DNA from: Ophiostoma sp. CBS 140.51 | Taxonomy: Eukaryota > Ascomycota > Sordariomycetes > Ophiostomatales > Ophiostomataceae | Length of the DNA: 29,209 nt | Assembly: GCA_029298735.1 (NCBI GenBank) | Contig: JANSLP010000384.1 | Location: 1-29,209, forward strand | Direction of reading: 5' to 3' | Part shown: positions 10,629 through 20,322 of the stretch, piece by piece | Layout of the letters: each line of letters opens with the position of its first letter | How positions within the stretch are numbered: the first letter of the stretch is position 1 | Translations under genes and position numbers: made by a program | Notes under the pieces: generated by a model | Databases searched by the model: none | Told to the model about the DNA's origin: nothing | What the model saw: the letters and a program-made list of their open reading frames with translations, nothing else

Positions 10629-12112
10629 CGACAGTCTTTTCTCTTATGCTTTCAACAGTCCTCTCTATCACTCTATCCTAATGCTCTACTCTCATCCTCC
10701 CCCACCTCTCCATCACATCTCACCTTGGCTTGAAGAAACAGCACGACGAGGAACATGATACACGTATACCCCCCGTTTTATTGTCTTCTCTTTTCTGGTT
10801 TTCTTCCTCTTCATCGTCGTATTCTCCATCTTAGTACACATTATTTTGTTCTCTACGGGTTTCGAGGCGTCTTACATTATTTGTACCAAAAAAACAGGCA
10901 GGGAGCATACACGAAACATCTGTTCTGTTTTTATCTTCTTCCTTTCTCTCTTCCTTCTTCTCTCTACCTTTACCTTATTTACTACACGGAGTTGTAATTC
11001 TTTATTCAGACCAGACCAGAACAAAACACGCAAATACGAAACACGAAACTGGCAACATGGTGCTGTTTCCTTTACTTCTTCATGATTTTTACTATTTTTC
11101 TAATAAAACTATCACGGCCGAAGTACACGTTATACTTTTTTCATGTTCTTCTGGCAGCCAATTCACAATACGACCTTATCATGCAGGCGGAGAGCCTTTG
11201 TTTACTTTGCAGGTGTGCACGTTCTGATTACAACTTATGTAATCGTGACCAAGACGGATTCAACAATGCCGGATGCAAAACCCCGGCGCTTGGGCGTGAC
11301 GTTGAACTAAAAAAAGTACCTGTAAATTCAGATACAAGAAAGCAAAAGAATTTGAGCTCTGAAAAGGCTTCAGAAATTCACGTAAAGTGGCCTTTGATTT
11401 CTGCCTTCGGAACTGGCAGTCAAGTTGTAATAGACTGCTCTCTGCTCCAGTATTTTTTTTCTTGCTTTTTTTCTTTCACAATTTCACATCGCCGTGTCGG
11501 CGTTTCTGTCTTTGGCGTTCTCTCAAGCACCTTTAGGCCAGTTCCGTGATCCGATGCGGGGCTGTTGATGCGCGTTTTTGGTGACATCATCCACGTTTCT
11601 AGAGCTTTCACCCACGCAAACGCACTAAACATGCCCAAAACTGCCCCTCATCGTCCTCCTACAGCGGGTGCCGAGCCCCCCCCTCTGGTGCTTGTACTTG
11701 CTGCGTTCTTCACTGCTTTCCGAGGCAGTTGCGTCCGGCAACGTAAAATCCGGGTGGGCACAGAACTCCCATTCTCAATTGCTCCTGCCCTTTTGTAATC
11801 GTAGCGGTCCCTAGCCGAGACCCAAAGAGCTTCCTTCATCTTTTGTTCTCTTCTCTGTTCTTTCCCCGCCTTCTCTTTCCTACATCGCCAAACAATTGCA
11901 ACTTATAGATGCACAGATAACTATCTTGAGCTTCACTTTTTTGGTATGTCAGACGGACGTCCCTTCGCCGCCTTCTTATAGCTCTCCCACATACCAATCC
12001 TAGCTTCCCCTCACTCTCACTTCGGCGACTTTTTGAACATATTGCTCACCCTCCATTGACTTCAGCCTTTCCTACCCTCCTTCGGAACAAAACATAACGG
12101 CCAACCATAACG
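10629..12112. other. Intergenic region between SSK1 and the dienelactone hydrolase gene
   Basis: The SSK1 3' UTR probably extends into this region; AATAAA at 11102-11107 is a candidate poly(A) signal. The final 250 bases before 12113 are pyrimidine-rich leader. An ATG-initiated 155-codon frame at 11082-11549 has no recognisable domain and crosses T-rich, non-coding-like sequence, so I do not call it a gene. Nothing else is identified. Confidence 0.45.
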
Positions 12113-13185
12113 ATGTCGACGCCAGCTGACCACGGCCACAGCGAGGTAGGTTTGGGGACCGGGTCTAGAACAGCCTGGGCTGCAAGGCTGTAACCAAGAT
12201 CAGATCGCAGGCGATTAACAGATTCCTTCCATGACAGGCCTGCTGCAATGTTCCTCCCATTGGTAAGTTTGACGGCAACCTCTGTCCAAATGTGGATGAT
12301 GTCGCCGTACCTTGCATGGTCGGCCAGTTCCTGGTTCCTGGTTGCTAACCAGACCAATAGTGGCTACCGGCTACCAGCTCAAGGGCGAATACAAGACCCT
12401 CGGTGGTCTGAAGACTTGTACGCGTTCCGACAAAATATAGCAACAAACTCTTCCTCCTTCGCAACTAACACAATGTAGACGCCACCGGCCCCGATGATGC
12501 CACGAAGGGCATCATCTACGTTCACGACATCTTCGGCTACAGGGACCAGTCGCTGCAGGGCGCCGACATCCTGTCCGTCACCGACAAGCACCAGCAGTAC
12601 AAGGTCCTCATGCCCGACTGGTTCGCCGGCGAGCCGGCTCCTCTGGAGATGTAAGTCATCCACGCCGATGTCCATCGATGATTACATCAGTTACTAACGT
12701 TCTGCAGCTTTCCCCCTGACAACCAGGACAAGATGGACCGCCTCATGGCCTTCCTCGGCAAGAACCCGCCCCCCGCCACCGCCGCTAAGCTGCCCGCCTA
12801 CGTTAAGGCGGTCTCTGAGACCTACCCGACCATCAAGTCGTGGGGCGTCATCGGCTTCTGCTGGGGCGGCAAGGTCGTCTCGCTCGTCACGTCGAGCGCC
12901 GAGAACCCGTTCGCTGCCGGTGCGGAGGCCCACCCGGCCATGGTCGACCCGAAGGACGCTGCGGGTATCAAGGTGCCCATTGCCATGCTCGCCTCCAAGG
13001 ACGAGCCGGTCGATGACGTTGCCGCCTTCGAAAAGGCCCTGACGGTGCCGCACCATGTCGAGACTTTCTCGGACCAGCTGCACGGCTGGATGGCCGCGCG
13101 TGCGGATCTGGCCGACGAGCGCATCAAGTCCGAGTACGTCCGCGGCTACAAGACGGTCGTCGAGTTCTTCAGCAAGCACGTGTAA
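12113..13185 (+). CDS. Dienelactone hydrolase family protein (alpha/beta hydrolase)
   Basis: Five exons, 12113-12145, 12238-12262, 12361-12417, 12479-12650 and 12708-13185, join in frame to give 254 aa. All four introns start GT and end AG, and the later ones show CTAAC-type branch sites. The N-terminus (HGHSEACCNVPP, GYQLKGEYKTLGGLKTY) is typical of small fungal dienelactone hydrolase-like proteins. The catalytic triad is visible: nucleophile C147 in GFCWGG, D194 in SKDEP and H221 in LHGW; spacing is close to the C-D-H triad of bacterial DLH. An early conserved segment, HDIFGYRDQSLQGAD, also fits. The fold hydrolyses lactones such as dienelactone in ring-cleavage pathways, but fungal paralogues are numerous and their substrates are mostly unknown. 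No targeting signal is seen, so it is probably cytosolic. Exon 2 is a 25-nt microexon, which automated gene finders may miss. Confidence 0.93.
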
Positions 13186-13393
13186 TTGTGCGTGCGTGCG
13201 TAGTAGGATATATTAGAAGGTACCATAGCTCCTCGTATTTGTCCCAGAATGAAACTCGTTGATTCAGAATAACTTCCGGTGTCTCTCTCGCCTCGTGTGA
13301 AAGTAAACAAGCCATGGTGTACTCTATGCTGCCCGTCTAATATCGGCCTGTCAAGAAACGTGTGGTGTTTCCGCTGGTGCCATCTCTTATTAG

Positions 13394-13507
13394 TCTTGCA
13401 TGTTGTCTGCTGTCTTGCATGTTGTCTGCTGTCTTGCATGTTGTCTGCTGTCTTGCATGTTGTCTGCTGTCTTGCATGTTGTCTGCTGTCTTGCATGTCG
13501 TCTCTTG
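13394..13507. repeat. 19-bp minisatellite, five perfect copies plus one degenerate
   Basis: The unit TCTTGCATGTTGTCTGCTG is repeated five times without a mismatch (13394-13412, 13413-13431, 13432-13450, 13451-13469, 13470-13488). A sixth, diverged copy (13489-13507) follows, then a short CTCGCATAG duplication. It starts 208 bp after the hydrolase stop codon. Since 19 is not a multiple of 3 and the unit lacks stops on the minus strand, it creates long false minus-strand reading frames. Confidence 0.97.
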
Positions 13508-14216
13508 TCTCGCATAGCTCTCGCATAGCGCAGTTGTTGAAGCTTCCATGGGTTCTCTTTGACACAAAACGAGACGGCCAACTAACACCAAAACACGGGT
13601 ATTCCCACCTCGGGAACCCCCAGTAGCCAAGGATGTTTTCTCTTGGTTCCTTCTCCTGGGTTGGAACATAAATTGTCAGCCTGGACGGGCCTTTTGCCAC
13701 GATAGTCGTTTTGTCGTCCTCCCTTGCAGATGGCGTCCATGGCGTGCATCCTGCTGTTCCCGGTATCTGGTGCTTATTCGCTACTGTTCTGTCATGGGTG
13801 CTCTGATCTCTTGCTGCACGCTGCTGTAAATGCAAGGGGCTTTTTACTTTTTACTTTTTTTGCTTCCCAAAGCTCTTTTCTTAGCTCTTCTTAGCCTTTT
13901 GCTCCTTCTTGTCAACCAAATGCTGACGCTTCTCGGCCTCCTAACAGAGAAGACAAAAGTGCGCTGTTTCTCTGTGCGTTTCCCTCTCCGTGGTGGGGGC
14001 CCTTTGCGTGCGCCTGTCGTGCGCTATTGGCAGGCGACTAGGCCCCATCTCCCACATCGATTGCAACCCAGAAAAGGCACACAATATCGCGTGCGTCGTC
14101 CATTTTGCTGGGTCTTCCTGCTGGGTCCTTTTTACTGTCTCTTTTGCCCCCTATTTTTGGTAGGAACCTTTGCGGGGAGAAGGTCCTTTTCTGCCACGGC
14201 GGGCTAAGAAAGCAAA

Positions 14217-14408
14217 ATGTCAGTCAGCAATGCTCCTGCCGTTCTGGTGTCTGTCAGTCTGCCTGCCGAGACACTCTTTGACATCGCTGTTGTATCTGAA
14301 CATTCCGCCTTCTCACTATCGACCCTCAATATTGACTCCTTCCTTCCACCGTTTGAGTTTTCGCGTGCCAATAATCTCTTGAAATCGCTGCTAATATGTA
14401 CGCAATGA
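14217..14408 (+). CDS. Weak candidate small ORF, 63 aa
   Basis: An ATG in good context (AAAATGTC) opens a 63-codon frame ending in TGA. The predicted peptide has mixed composition (MSVSNAPAVLVSVSLP at the start, FSRANNLLKSLLICTQ at the end) and is less biased than neighbouring frames. I recognise no domain, no intron and no homologue. It could equally be chance in a 3.4-kb non-coding region or an upstream ORF of a long leader. Recorded only because it is the most protein-like short frame in the gap. Confidence 0.12.
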   Translation: MSVSNAPAVLVSVSLPAETLFDIAVVSEHSAFSLSTLNIDSFLPPFEFSRANNLLKSLLICTQ

Positions 14409-16214
14409 GGGCAAGCGCAAAGCGTCTCTGTTGGGTCTTCTGGGTCTCTCTGTTGGGCTTTCACCCCTTTCGGCTCCGTCCTTGACTTGCAAGGCACAGC
14501 TGCTCACTCCCGCGGGACGCTAGTTCCCAAATAGGAAATGGCATCTGGCGAAAAAAGGGGCTCTACACCACAAAACGTTGCTTCCTTGCTTTCCCAAACC
14601 CCTGGGCCATCCAGCTCCAGTTGCACAGCTCTGAGTGTTGTGCCTCTTTTGTTGCACGCCGTGCTTGTATCCTGTTGTATTTGTTTCCTCTCAACTGGCA
14701 AACAAAACGGAGTCCAAAAGAGTCCAGAAACAAATTGCGACAGTTATCTCGTAGCGCGTAGCCTGTATGAATGCATCGCGTAACAAGCAAGATGCTGAGT
14801 TTATTAATATACATCGAGACACTTTTGTGCAACATGGGTAGGAACGACCCTCACAGAGCATGTTGTACCTCTGCAACTGCAAAATGCAGGCACGGGTGAC
14901 AACCGATCGTGCCTGCCTTGAGCCATTGAGCGCCCGTTTCAAGCCACACTCGCCTCGACTCTCAATCCCTGGATTGACCTCACGGGAAACACCAAAAGAC
15001 CAATTCCACCAAGGGAAGGAAGGCATCGCCACGCATTGATCTGCCTGCATGCTTACACAAGCTCCCCGGGCTTGCTTGGCTGTAGATCCGGCTTGCCAGA
15101 AACTGGCTCATCATTGACACTTGTTGCCAGCATTCCTGGAAACACCTCCTGACTTTTTGTCTTCCTTCAGCTTCAGGCGTCACGTATTCGCCGCTTCACT
15201 TGTTATTCTTTGCACCCCGGTCTCTCCTTCCTTCACAAGGCCGCCGCACACAAAGCCACTTAAACTAAGACCTTGTCCCCGTTTCTCCCATTTGTCCCAA
15301 TGCCCACCCTTTTTGCTCCGCTCACGGCAGGTTCCACTGGCACCGTCCATCCACCGCCTTCCCTTTCCTCTTTTTCTTCTCTTTCCCCCCTTGCTTCTTG
15401 CGTCTTGCGTCTTGCGTCTCCCCTCGCTCTTGCCTCCATTGCCAGACGTTTTGTGCGCGTCGAACTCGTAGAAGCCATTTGCCTCTTCGCTTCTGCCCCT
15501 TTCAATGCTTCGGCTTGCTCGCTTCTCCTGTCCATTTTTTGCGAACAGGCAGTTTCTGTTGGCACGCTCTCGAAGATCGTCACTCGCTCTTTCCCCCTCT
15601 CCTGGGTCACTCAGATGTACAAGTATCGTAGATAGATCGTTCTTGCATTTCATAGCCGTGCGGAGTCTTTGTGTCTCTCTCCTCATCTGCAACCTTCAAA
15701 ACAAAACAAACATAATCTTTTCCTCCCACTCCCTCCCACCACAAAATCAAAACAACTGCGTCAAATATCAAGCAACACTTCCAGCATTCTTCCTATCCAC
15801 GAAGGAAACAAAAGGCTGCCGTCTATTCCAGCCCAGTCCGCGGACCCGTTTAAACGTGCCAAGCCAACGGCGAAAAAAGACAGAAAAGGAAAAAAAAAGA
15901 TACAAACCAAACGGCACCAGCACCAGCAGCGTCGCAACCTCATCTCCCCCGCCCGGACCACCCTGCCAGCCTGCCTCTTTTCTTTTCTTTCTTTCTTTCT
16001 TTCTCCCACCACCTCCTGTCCCTGGACCCCGATTGCCCCATCGTTCGTCGCCCTCTCCATCTTTTCCCTCCCCCTGTGTCGATTCTCGAATCTACATCAC
16101 AATTGTCGGCAACCAATTCCTCTTCATCTTTCCGCCAGATTCGCAAAACGGTCAGCTCTTCGAGAGAAAAAACGCCCTCTCCCATCTTTAGAAACTTGTC
16201 TTACTCTCCTGCAC

Positions 16215-16230
16215 GTGGAGAGCTCTCCAC
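16215..16230. promoter_or_regulatory. Perfect 16-bp palindrome GTGGAGAGCTCTCCAC
   Basis: GTGGAGAG at 16215-16222 is followed directly by its reverse complement CTCTCCAC. It lies 344 bp before the ATG at 16574 in a pyrimidine-rich leader. A dyad without spacer suggests a possible site for a dimeric DNA-binding protein; no specific factor is recognised. Confidence 0.4.
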
Positions 16231-16573
16231 CCGGCTGTGCCTTTCAGCATCCCGTTCATTGCGATCGACCAATCTTCACCAAAACGGAACCTCTTGTCAC
16301 TCTGCGCAAAGCACCAAAGCACACGATTCTTCGACGAAATCTCCCACCCAGGCGGCTGCAAGCTCTTTCCCATCAGCTCCATTTGGACCCTTGCTCGGCA
16401 AAAGGCACATTCTGCTCGTCTGCCCACAGCCCAGAACGCCTTTTGTCCTCCGTCTTCGCCACTTTTTTTGTGTCGTCTCCTGACATTTCCGAATCACACC
16501 TTCCGATCGATCGCATTCTCCGACTACTTTTGACTTTTGACTTCCCTTCTTTCGTCATACGTCAACCGCAGCC

Positions 16574-17368
16574 ATGCCGGCCAGAACAAACGGGTCGGTC
16601 ACAACCGCCACGACAACAAAGCCCAAACGGTTCGAGCTGCCCGCGCTTGACTTCAAGTTCGGCTCCTTGACCGAGGGCACCAACATCCCGCCGCCTCTGC
16701 CGTCGCCAATTGAGGAGGAGCCGTCGGAATTGAAGTCCAACAAGGAGAACAAGCCGAGTGCCACCAGCAGCAGTAAGACCACCAACGCAGCCCAGCGCAG
16801 TGCCGATGATGCCCCGAGTGCCCCGAGTGCCCCGAGTCAGAGTGCCTCCTCCCCAGCGCGCACCCTCGCCCGCAAACGTCCTGCGGATGACATCCCGGCG
16901 TCGCCTACACTGTCCTCGCGGCCCGGTAGCATCCGGCGCCTCTTCAGCCGGAACCTCCTAAACACCGCATATGCTAACGCTGAAGGAAACGAAGGCCAAC
17001 TAGCCACCTCCAACAGCACCGCCACTGTCGCTGGCAGCATCATGCGCCCAGAAAGCCGCAGCGACGGCAGTATTCTGGATGAGCGCAGGGCCCGTCGCTC
17101 CAGCGGCTGGTTCCGCCGGTTACGAGGCGGCGGCACGGGCGACAGCCTGGCCAGCTCAAATGCCAGCATTGTCGGTGGCGCGCCCTCGTCGCCGCTATCG
17201 AAGCGCTCCAGCATGCTATTCGCGGATGCTAAGAAGCCGCAGCAACAACAGCTGGCGAAGCCCGCCGGCCCGCCACCGCCCATGATCCCTGAGCTGGGCG
17301 AGCTCGAGGCCAAGGTCGATCTGGACGAGGGCAGTCTCGGTGGCGACCTGTTCAAAAACATCAAATAA
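16574..17368 (+). CDS. Conserved-looking hypothetical protein, disordered, 264 aa
   Basis: A single-exon gene with start context GCCATGCC and no intron signals. The protein is hydrophilic and probably disordered, with three kinds of short motif-like block: an N-terminal segment (residues about 18-50: KRFELPALDFKFGSLTEG then PPPLPSPIEEEP), a central basic segment (RPGSIRRLFSRNLL; DERRARRSSGWFRRLRGG) and a C-terminal segment (GPPPPMIPEL; DEGSLGGDLFKNIK). A small in-frame nonamer repeat encodes SAPSAPSAP. RRxS sites could be targets of basophilic kinases such as PKA. No enzyme fold, membrane segment or signal peptide is visible. The alternating conserved-looking and low-complexity blocks and the clean codon use support a real gene, and I believe similar proteins occur in other Sordariomycetes, but I know no function. 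Confidence 0.75.
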   Translation: MPARTNGSVTTATTTKPKRFELPALDFKFGSLTEGTNIPPPLPSPIEEEPSELKSNKENKPSATSSSKTTNAAQRSADDAPSAPSAPSQSASSPARTLARKRPADDIPASPTLSSRPGSIRRLFSRNLLNTAYANAEGNEGQLATSNSTATVAGSIMRPESRSDGSILDERRARRSSGWFRRLRGGGTGDSLASSNASIVGGAPSSPLSKRSSMLFADAKKPQQQQLAKPAGPPPPMIPELGELEAKVDLDEGSLGGDLFKNIK

Positions 17369-18666
17369 GATTCCCGACGCTGAAGCACTCAACCGAATGC
17401 CTTTTTCTACACACCCGTTCACCGAACGTCCACACCGACGACAGCATCCTTTTTCTTTTCAATCCAACGCAACGATATGTCCATCCGCCGCACCTACAAT
17501 CTTTTACGCAGCTGCTCATTTCCTTTATTCGAATTACATTTTCTTCGCCATTCAGCATTTTTCTCTACCATCCGCATAATTCAGCACACACACACAACAG
17601 CACCCAGCACACGCCCACATTTCTTAAACGTCAACCCCCTTCCTTCTTAGACCCAACTCGCATACACCGACATCAACCAACGCGCTGCTGCCGAAACACG
17701 AGTACCAAAAAAACCAGACACACACGAGGAGAGGAGAAAAAGGTGGATAAGTGATACCCGAGCTCGTTCACCGGCATCGCACGAGGAATGGTCTTTTTTA
17801 CTTTTTTTTTTATTGTTTCTACCCTGTTATTTTTGCTTGTTATTTATTTTTTACACCCCAGTGTCTTTCACGTTGCTTTTGCTTTTGCCCACACTTTGTA
17901 TTCCAGTTTCTTTGCATTGACAGCCCTTGTTGCTATACCTCTCTTATGTCATTTTCTTCAACGCTATTTCTTTCCCGGGGTTTCTCATGGGTTTTGGCGG
18001 AGGCCAATTCATTCGTTTTCCTGCTTCTTTTGGTTATTGTCTTGTTACCTACTATTATACAATGCCAGATGCAGTCTGATTTTGGACTGGTCTGCTTCGG
18101 CACGCTTTATTCTGTCTTGCATGAGAGCCATGGCCGGCAGGCCCCCATATCGCCCACAGAATTTGATACCGGGCATCATTTTGTTCCCTCTTTTCTTGGA
18201 TTTTACATACAGCCAGTTTTTTCTCTTAATGTCTTTGATTTGGTGCACGAAATCATTTTCGTGGGTGCATTGCCGATTTAGCAGAGGATGTCGAAGTCCA
18301 AGAATGGTTCTGCCCCAGTCTGCCCAAGTGTTTCCGCAGGATCAGGATGATCACGGCCCATGGGCTCCGTGACGGCATTGGGCGAACCAGGTTGGATGGT
18401 CCTGCGTACCGCGCTTTGGCCTTCTCTTTTTGGTCTCCTTTTTTGGTCCTTTTTTTGTTTGTCAGAGACGGAGCCCGTTGAATAATGCGGGAACAGAACC
18501 TTTGAGTGAAGAGGCGGCACAGCAAGGTGGGTCAACAAGGCCAATGCCGTGCGAGCATCTGTGCGAACGGGACCAGGACATGAATGGATATGGGCAAGGT
18601 ATTTAAAGTAGACAAAGAAGGCGAGGAAGGAAAGAAGAAGAAAGCTAGAGCGTACGCTCGGATAAT

Positions 18667-18680
18667 AAATATTAATATTT
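18667..18680. other. 14-bp AT palindrome
   Basis: AAATATT followed directly by AATATTT forms a perfect dyad inside the AT-rich block upstream of ETR1. It could be part of a core promoter or simply a result of AT richness. Confidence 0.35.
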
Positions 18681-18692
18681 TAAGATGTATAG

Positions 18693-18929
18693 ATGTATTT
18701 TACAGAGTTTGTTCAAAGTCTTGCACGTGACTCTCTATTAGAGCTATGTATTACAGCGTTATTATCTGCTGCTAGTTTGACAGCTCTAGCGCTATTCATT
18801 CGCTCGAAGCTCTATCTGAAAAGCGTGGGGCAAAACGAAGCTTCCAACCGAACAATGCCGTCATCGCATCGCCGATATTTGAAAAAGTCGTCCAATCGAC
18901 AAAAAGTCAACACAACGACAAGCCATTGA
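18693..18929 (+). CDS. Weak candidate small ORF with one hydrophobic helix, 78 aa
   Basis: A true ATG opens 78 codons ending in TGA, 118 bp before the ETR1 start. The peptide has one hydrophobic stretch (about residues 16-38, CITALLSAASLTALALF) followed by a K/R-rich tail (HRRYLKKSSNRQK), the shape of a single-pass microprotein. No family is recognised. It lies in AT-rich promoter DNA, and its codon use differs from the GC-rich genes nearby, so chance is the likelier explanation. Confidence 0.13.
   Translation: MYFTEFVQSLARDSLLELCITALLSAASLTALALFIRSKLYLKSVGQNEASNRTMPSSHRRYLKKSSNRQKVNTTTSH
18724..18735 (+). promoter_or_regulatory. CACGTGAC E-box upstream of ETR1
   Basis: CACGTGACTCTC, identical over 12 bases to the element upstream of SSK1 at 7721-7732, lies 324 bp before the ETR1 ATG. 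It contains the CACGTG core of Cbf1-like bHLH sites. Function is inferred from motif only. Confidence 0.3.
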
Positions 18930-19047
18930 TAAATAAACAACGGCAAATATTGTAGCCTCGACCAAGATACACCTCAGACGAACGGCCTAATACAACCTAA
19001 CTCACACAAAAAGGCCTCACAACAACACCCCGCCAGAACCAGACGTC

Positions 19048-20322
19048 ATGGCCGCCGCTTTCGCTCGCCCGACCCGGCTGCCGATGCGGACGGCAACGTC
19101 CCTGGCTGCGGCATGGAGACCTGTCGCTCGGGTACAGATGCCCATGCTTCAGCAACAGATGGGCGGTGCCCGCTTCAAGTCCGGTCCTTATGGCTACACC
19201 CAGGCCAAGGCCCTCGTCTTTTCCAAGATGGGCGAGCCCGCCGACGTCTTGAGCGTCCACACACACTCCATCTCGCCGACGCTGCCGCCCAACGCGGCAC
19301 TCCTGCGCACGCTCGCGGCGCCCATCAATCCGGCCGACATCAACACCGTCCAGGGCACCTACGGCGCCAAGCCCACCTTTTCGTCGTTGATTGGCACGGC
19401 CGAGCCGTCGTCCGTTCCTGGCAGCGAGGCCTGTTTCGAGGTTGTGTCCGTCGGCTCGGGTGTGACGACCCTCAAGCCGGGTGACTGGGCCCTTCCTGCT
19501 GCTCCTGGCCTCGGCACCTGGCGCACGCATGCTCTGGTGGAAGAAGCCGATGCCAGCCTCGTGGGCATCTCTAAAGAGAAGCTCGAGGGCCTAACGCCCG
19601 CCGCGGCCGCTACCTCGACCGTCAACCCTTGCACGGCCTGGCGCATGCTGCGCGACTACGTCGATTTGGTTGAGTTGAGCGTCAAGGCCGGCCAGGGCGC
19701 CTGGTTCATCCAGAATGGCGCCAACAGCGGTGTCGGCCGTGCCGCCATCCAGCTCGGCAAGCTGTGGGGCCTGCGGAGTATCAATGTCGTTCGGGCGCGG
19801 GATACACCTGAAGCGACGGCGGCCCTCAAGCAGGAGCTGACGGATTTGGGCGCGACAATTGTCATTACCGAAGAGGAACTCCAGGAGCGCGGCTTCTCGA
19901 GTGGCCGTCTGCGCAACGAGTTGATGGCCGACAAGGAGAGTCCCCTGCTGCTGGCACTCAACTGTGTCGGTGGCCGGCCCGCGCTGGGACTGGCCAAGTG
20001 CTTGTCCGACGGTGGCCAGATGGTGACGTACGGCGCCATGGCAAAGCAACCCTTGACCATCCCGGCGGGCCTGCTCATCTTCCGCGACTTGTCCTTCCAT
20101 GGTTTCTGGTTCAGCCGGTGGGGCAAAGTCGACCCCGCGGCGCGGCGGACGACGGTCGAGGCGGTGCTGGACCTGATGCGGACGGGCAAGTTCTTGCCTG
20201 GCCCCGCCGAGGAGATCCCCTGGACGTGGGAGACGGAAACAGAGACGCTACAAAAGGCGGTGGCAGGCACGCTGGAGGGCTACCGGTCGGGTAAGGGCAT
20301 ATTTGTGTTCAAGGAGACATGA
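19048..20322 (+). CDS. ETR1: Mitochondrial trans-2-enoyl-thioester reductase (MECR/Etr1)
   Basis: A single exon of 424 aa. Residues 1-62 contain no acidic residue but many R/K and A, ending around GARFKSG: a typical matrix-targeting presequence. The mature part is a medium-chain dehydrogenase/reductase without zinc-ligand motifs: INPADINTVQGTYG carries the family's catalytic tyrosine (Y105), followed by GSEACFEVVSVGSGV and LKPGDWALPA in the catalytic domain. The NADPH-binding Rossmann part starts at QNGANSGVGRAAIQLGK (about 222-238). Later blocks LNCVGG, GGQMVTYGAMAKQP and FHGFWFSRW are all characteristic of Etr1. The enzyme reduces enoyl-ACP with NADPH in the last step of mitochondrial type II fatty acid synthesis, the pathway that feeds lipoic acid formation and respiratory complex assembly. 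It converges with UBC13, with 423 bp between the stop codons. Confidence 0.95.
   Translation: MAAAFARPTRLPMRTATSLAAAWRPVARVQMPMLQQQMGGARFKSGPYGYTQAKALVFSKMGEPADVLSVHTHSISPTLPPNAALLRTLAAPINPADINTVQGTYGAKPTFSSLIGTAEPSSVPGSEACFEVVSVGSGVTTLKPGDWALPAAPGLGTWRTHALVEEADASLVGISKEKLEGLTPAAAATSTVNPCTAWRMLRDYVDLVELSVKAGQGAWFIQNGANSGVGRAAIQLGKLWGLRSINVVRARDTPEATAALKQELTDLGATIVITEEELQERGFSSGRLRNELMADKESPLLLALNCVGGRPALGLAKCLSDGGQMVTYGAMAKQPLTIPAGLLIFRDLSFHGFWFSRWGKVDPAARRTTVEAVLDLMRTGKFLPGPAEEIPWTWETETETLQKAVAGTLEGYRSGKGIFVFKET

Larger units (their letters stand above)
13186..16573. other. Long intergenic region and leader, no gene recognised
   Basis: This 3.4-kb gap contains the 19-bp minisatellite (13394-13507) just after the hydrolase gene, short CTTGCGT repeats near 15400, CTTT repeats near 15976-16004 and a 16-bp palindrome at 16215-16230. 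From about 15100 on it is strongly pyrimidine-rich and looks like promoter and leader of the gene at 16574. Long open frames at 15505-16191 and 15669-16670 overlap each other and reflect low T-purine content, not coding. A 63-codon ATG frame at 14217-14408 is listed separately as a weak candidate. Confidence 0.5.
17369..19047. other. Intergenic region upstream of ETR1
   Basis: The first 350 bases are AC-rich (CACACACACA near 17587) and probably the 3' UTR of the preceding gene. The stretch at 17780-18280 is T-rich, and 18600-18960 is markedly AT-rich, with a 14-bp palindrome at 18667-18680 and a CACGTGAC box at 18724. No RNA gene or mobile element is recognised. A 78-codon ATG frame at 18693-18929 is listed as a weak candidate. 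Confidence 0.45.

Noticed and set aside
11082..11549. 155-codon plus-strand ATG frame downstream of SSK1
   Set aside because: It spans T-rich runs, shows no domain and starts just before a likely SSK1 poly(A) signal; chance is more likely.
13146..13835. 229-codon minus-strand frame with QDSRQHARQQ-like repeats
   Set aside because: Produced by the 19-bp minisatellite; it also overlaps the end of the hydrolase gene antisense.
15669..16670. 333-codon plus-strand open frame, overlapping a 228-codon frame at 15505-16191
   Set aside because: Both frames are open because the DNA is C/T/A-rich and lacks TAA/TAG/TGA. The products are dominated by S, P, L and F with no domain, and the longer frame runs into the true gene at 16574 in another frame.
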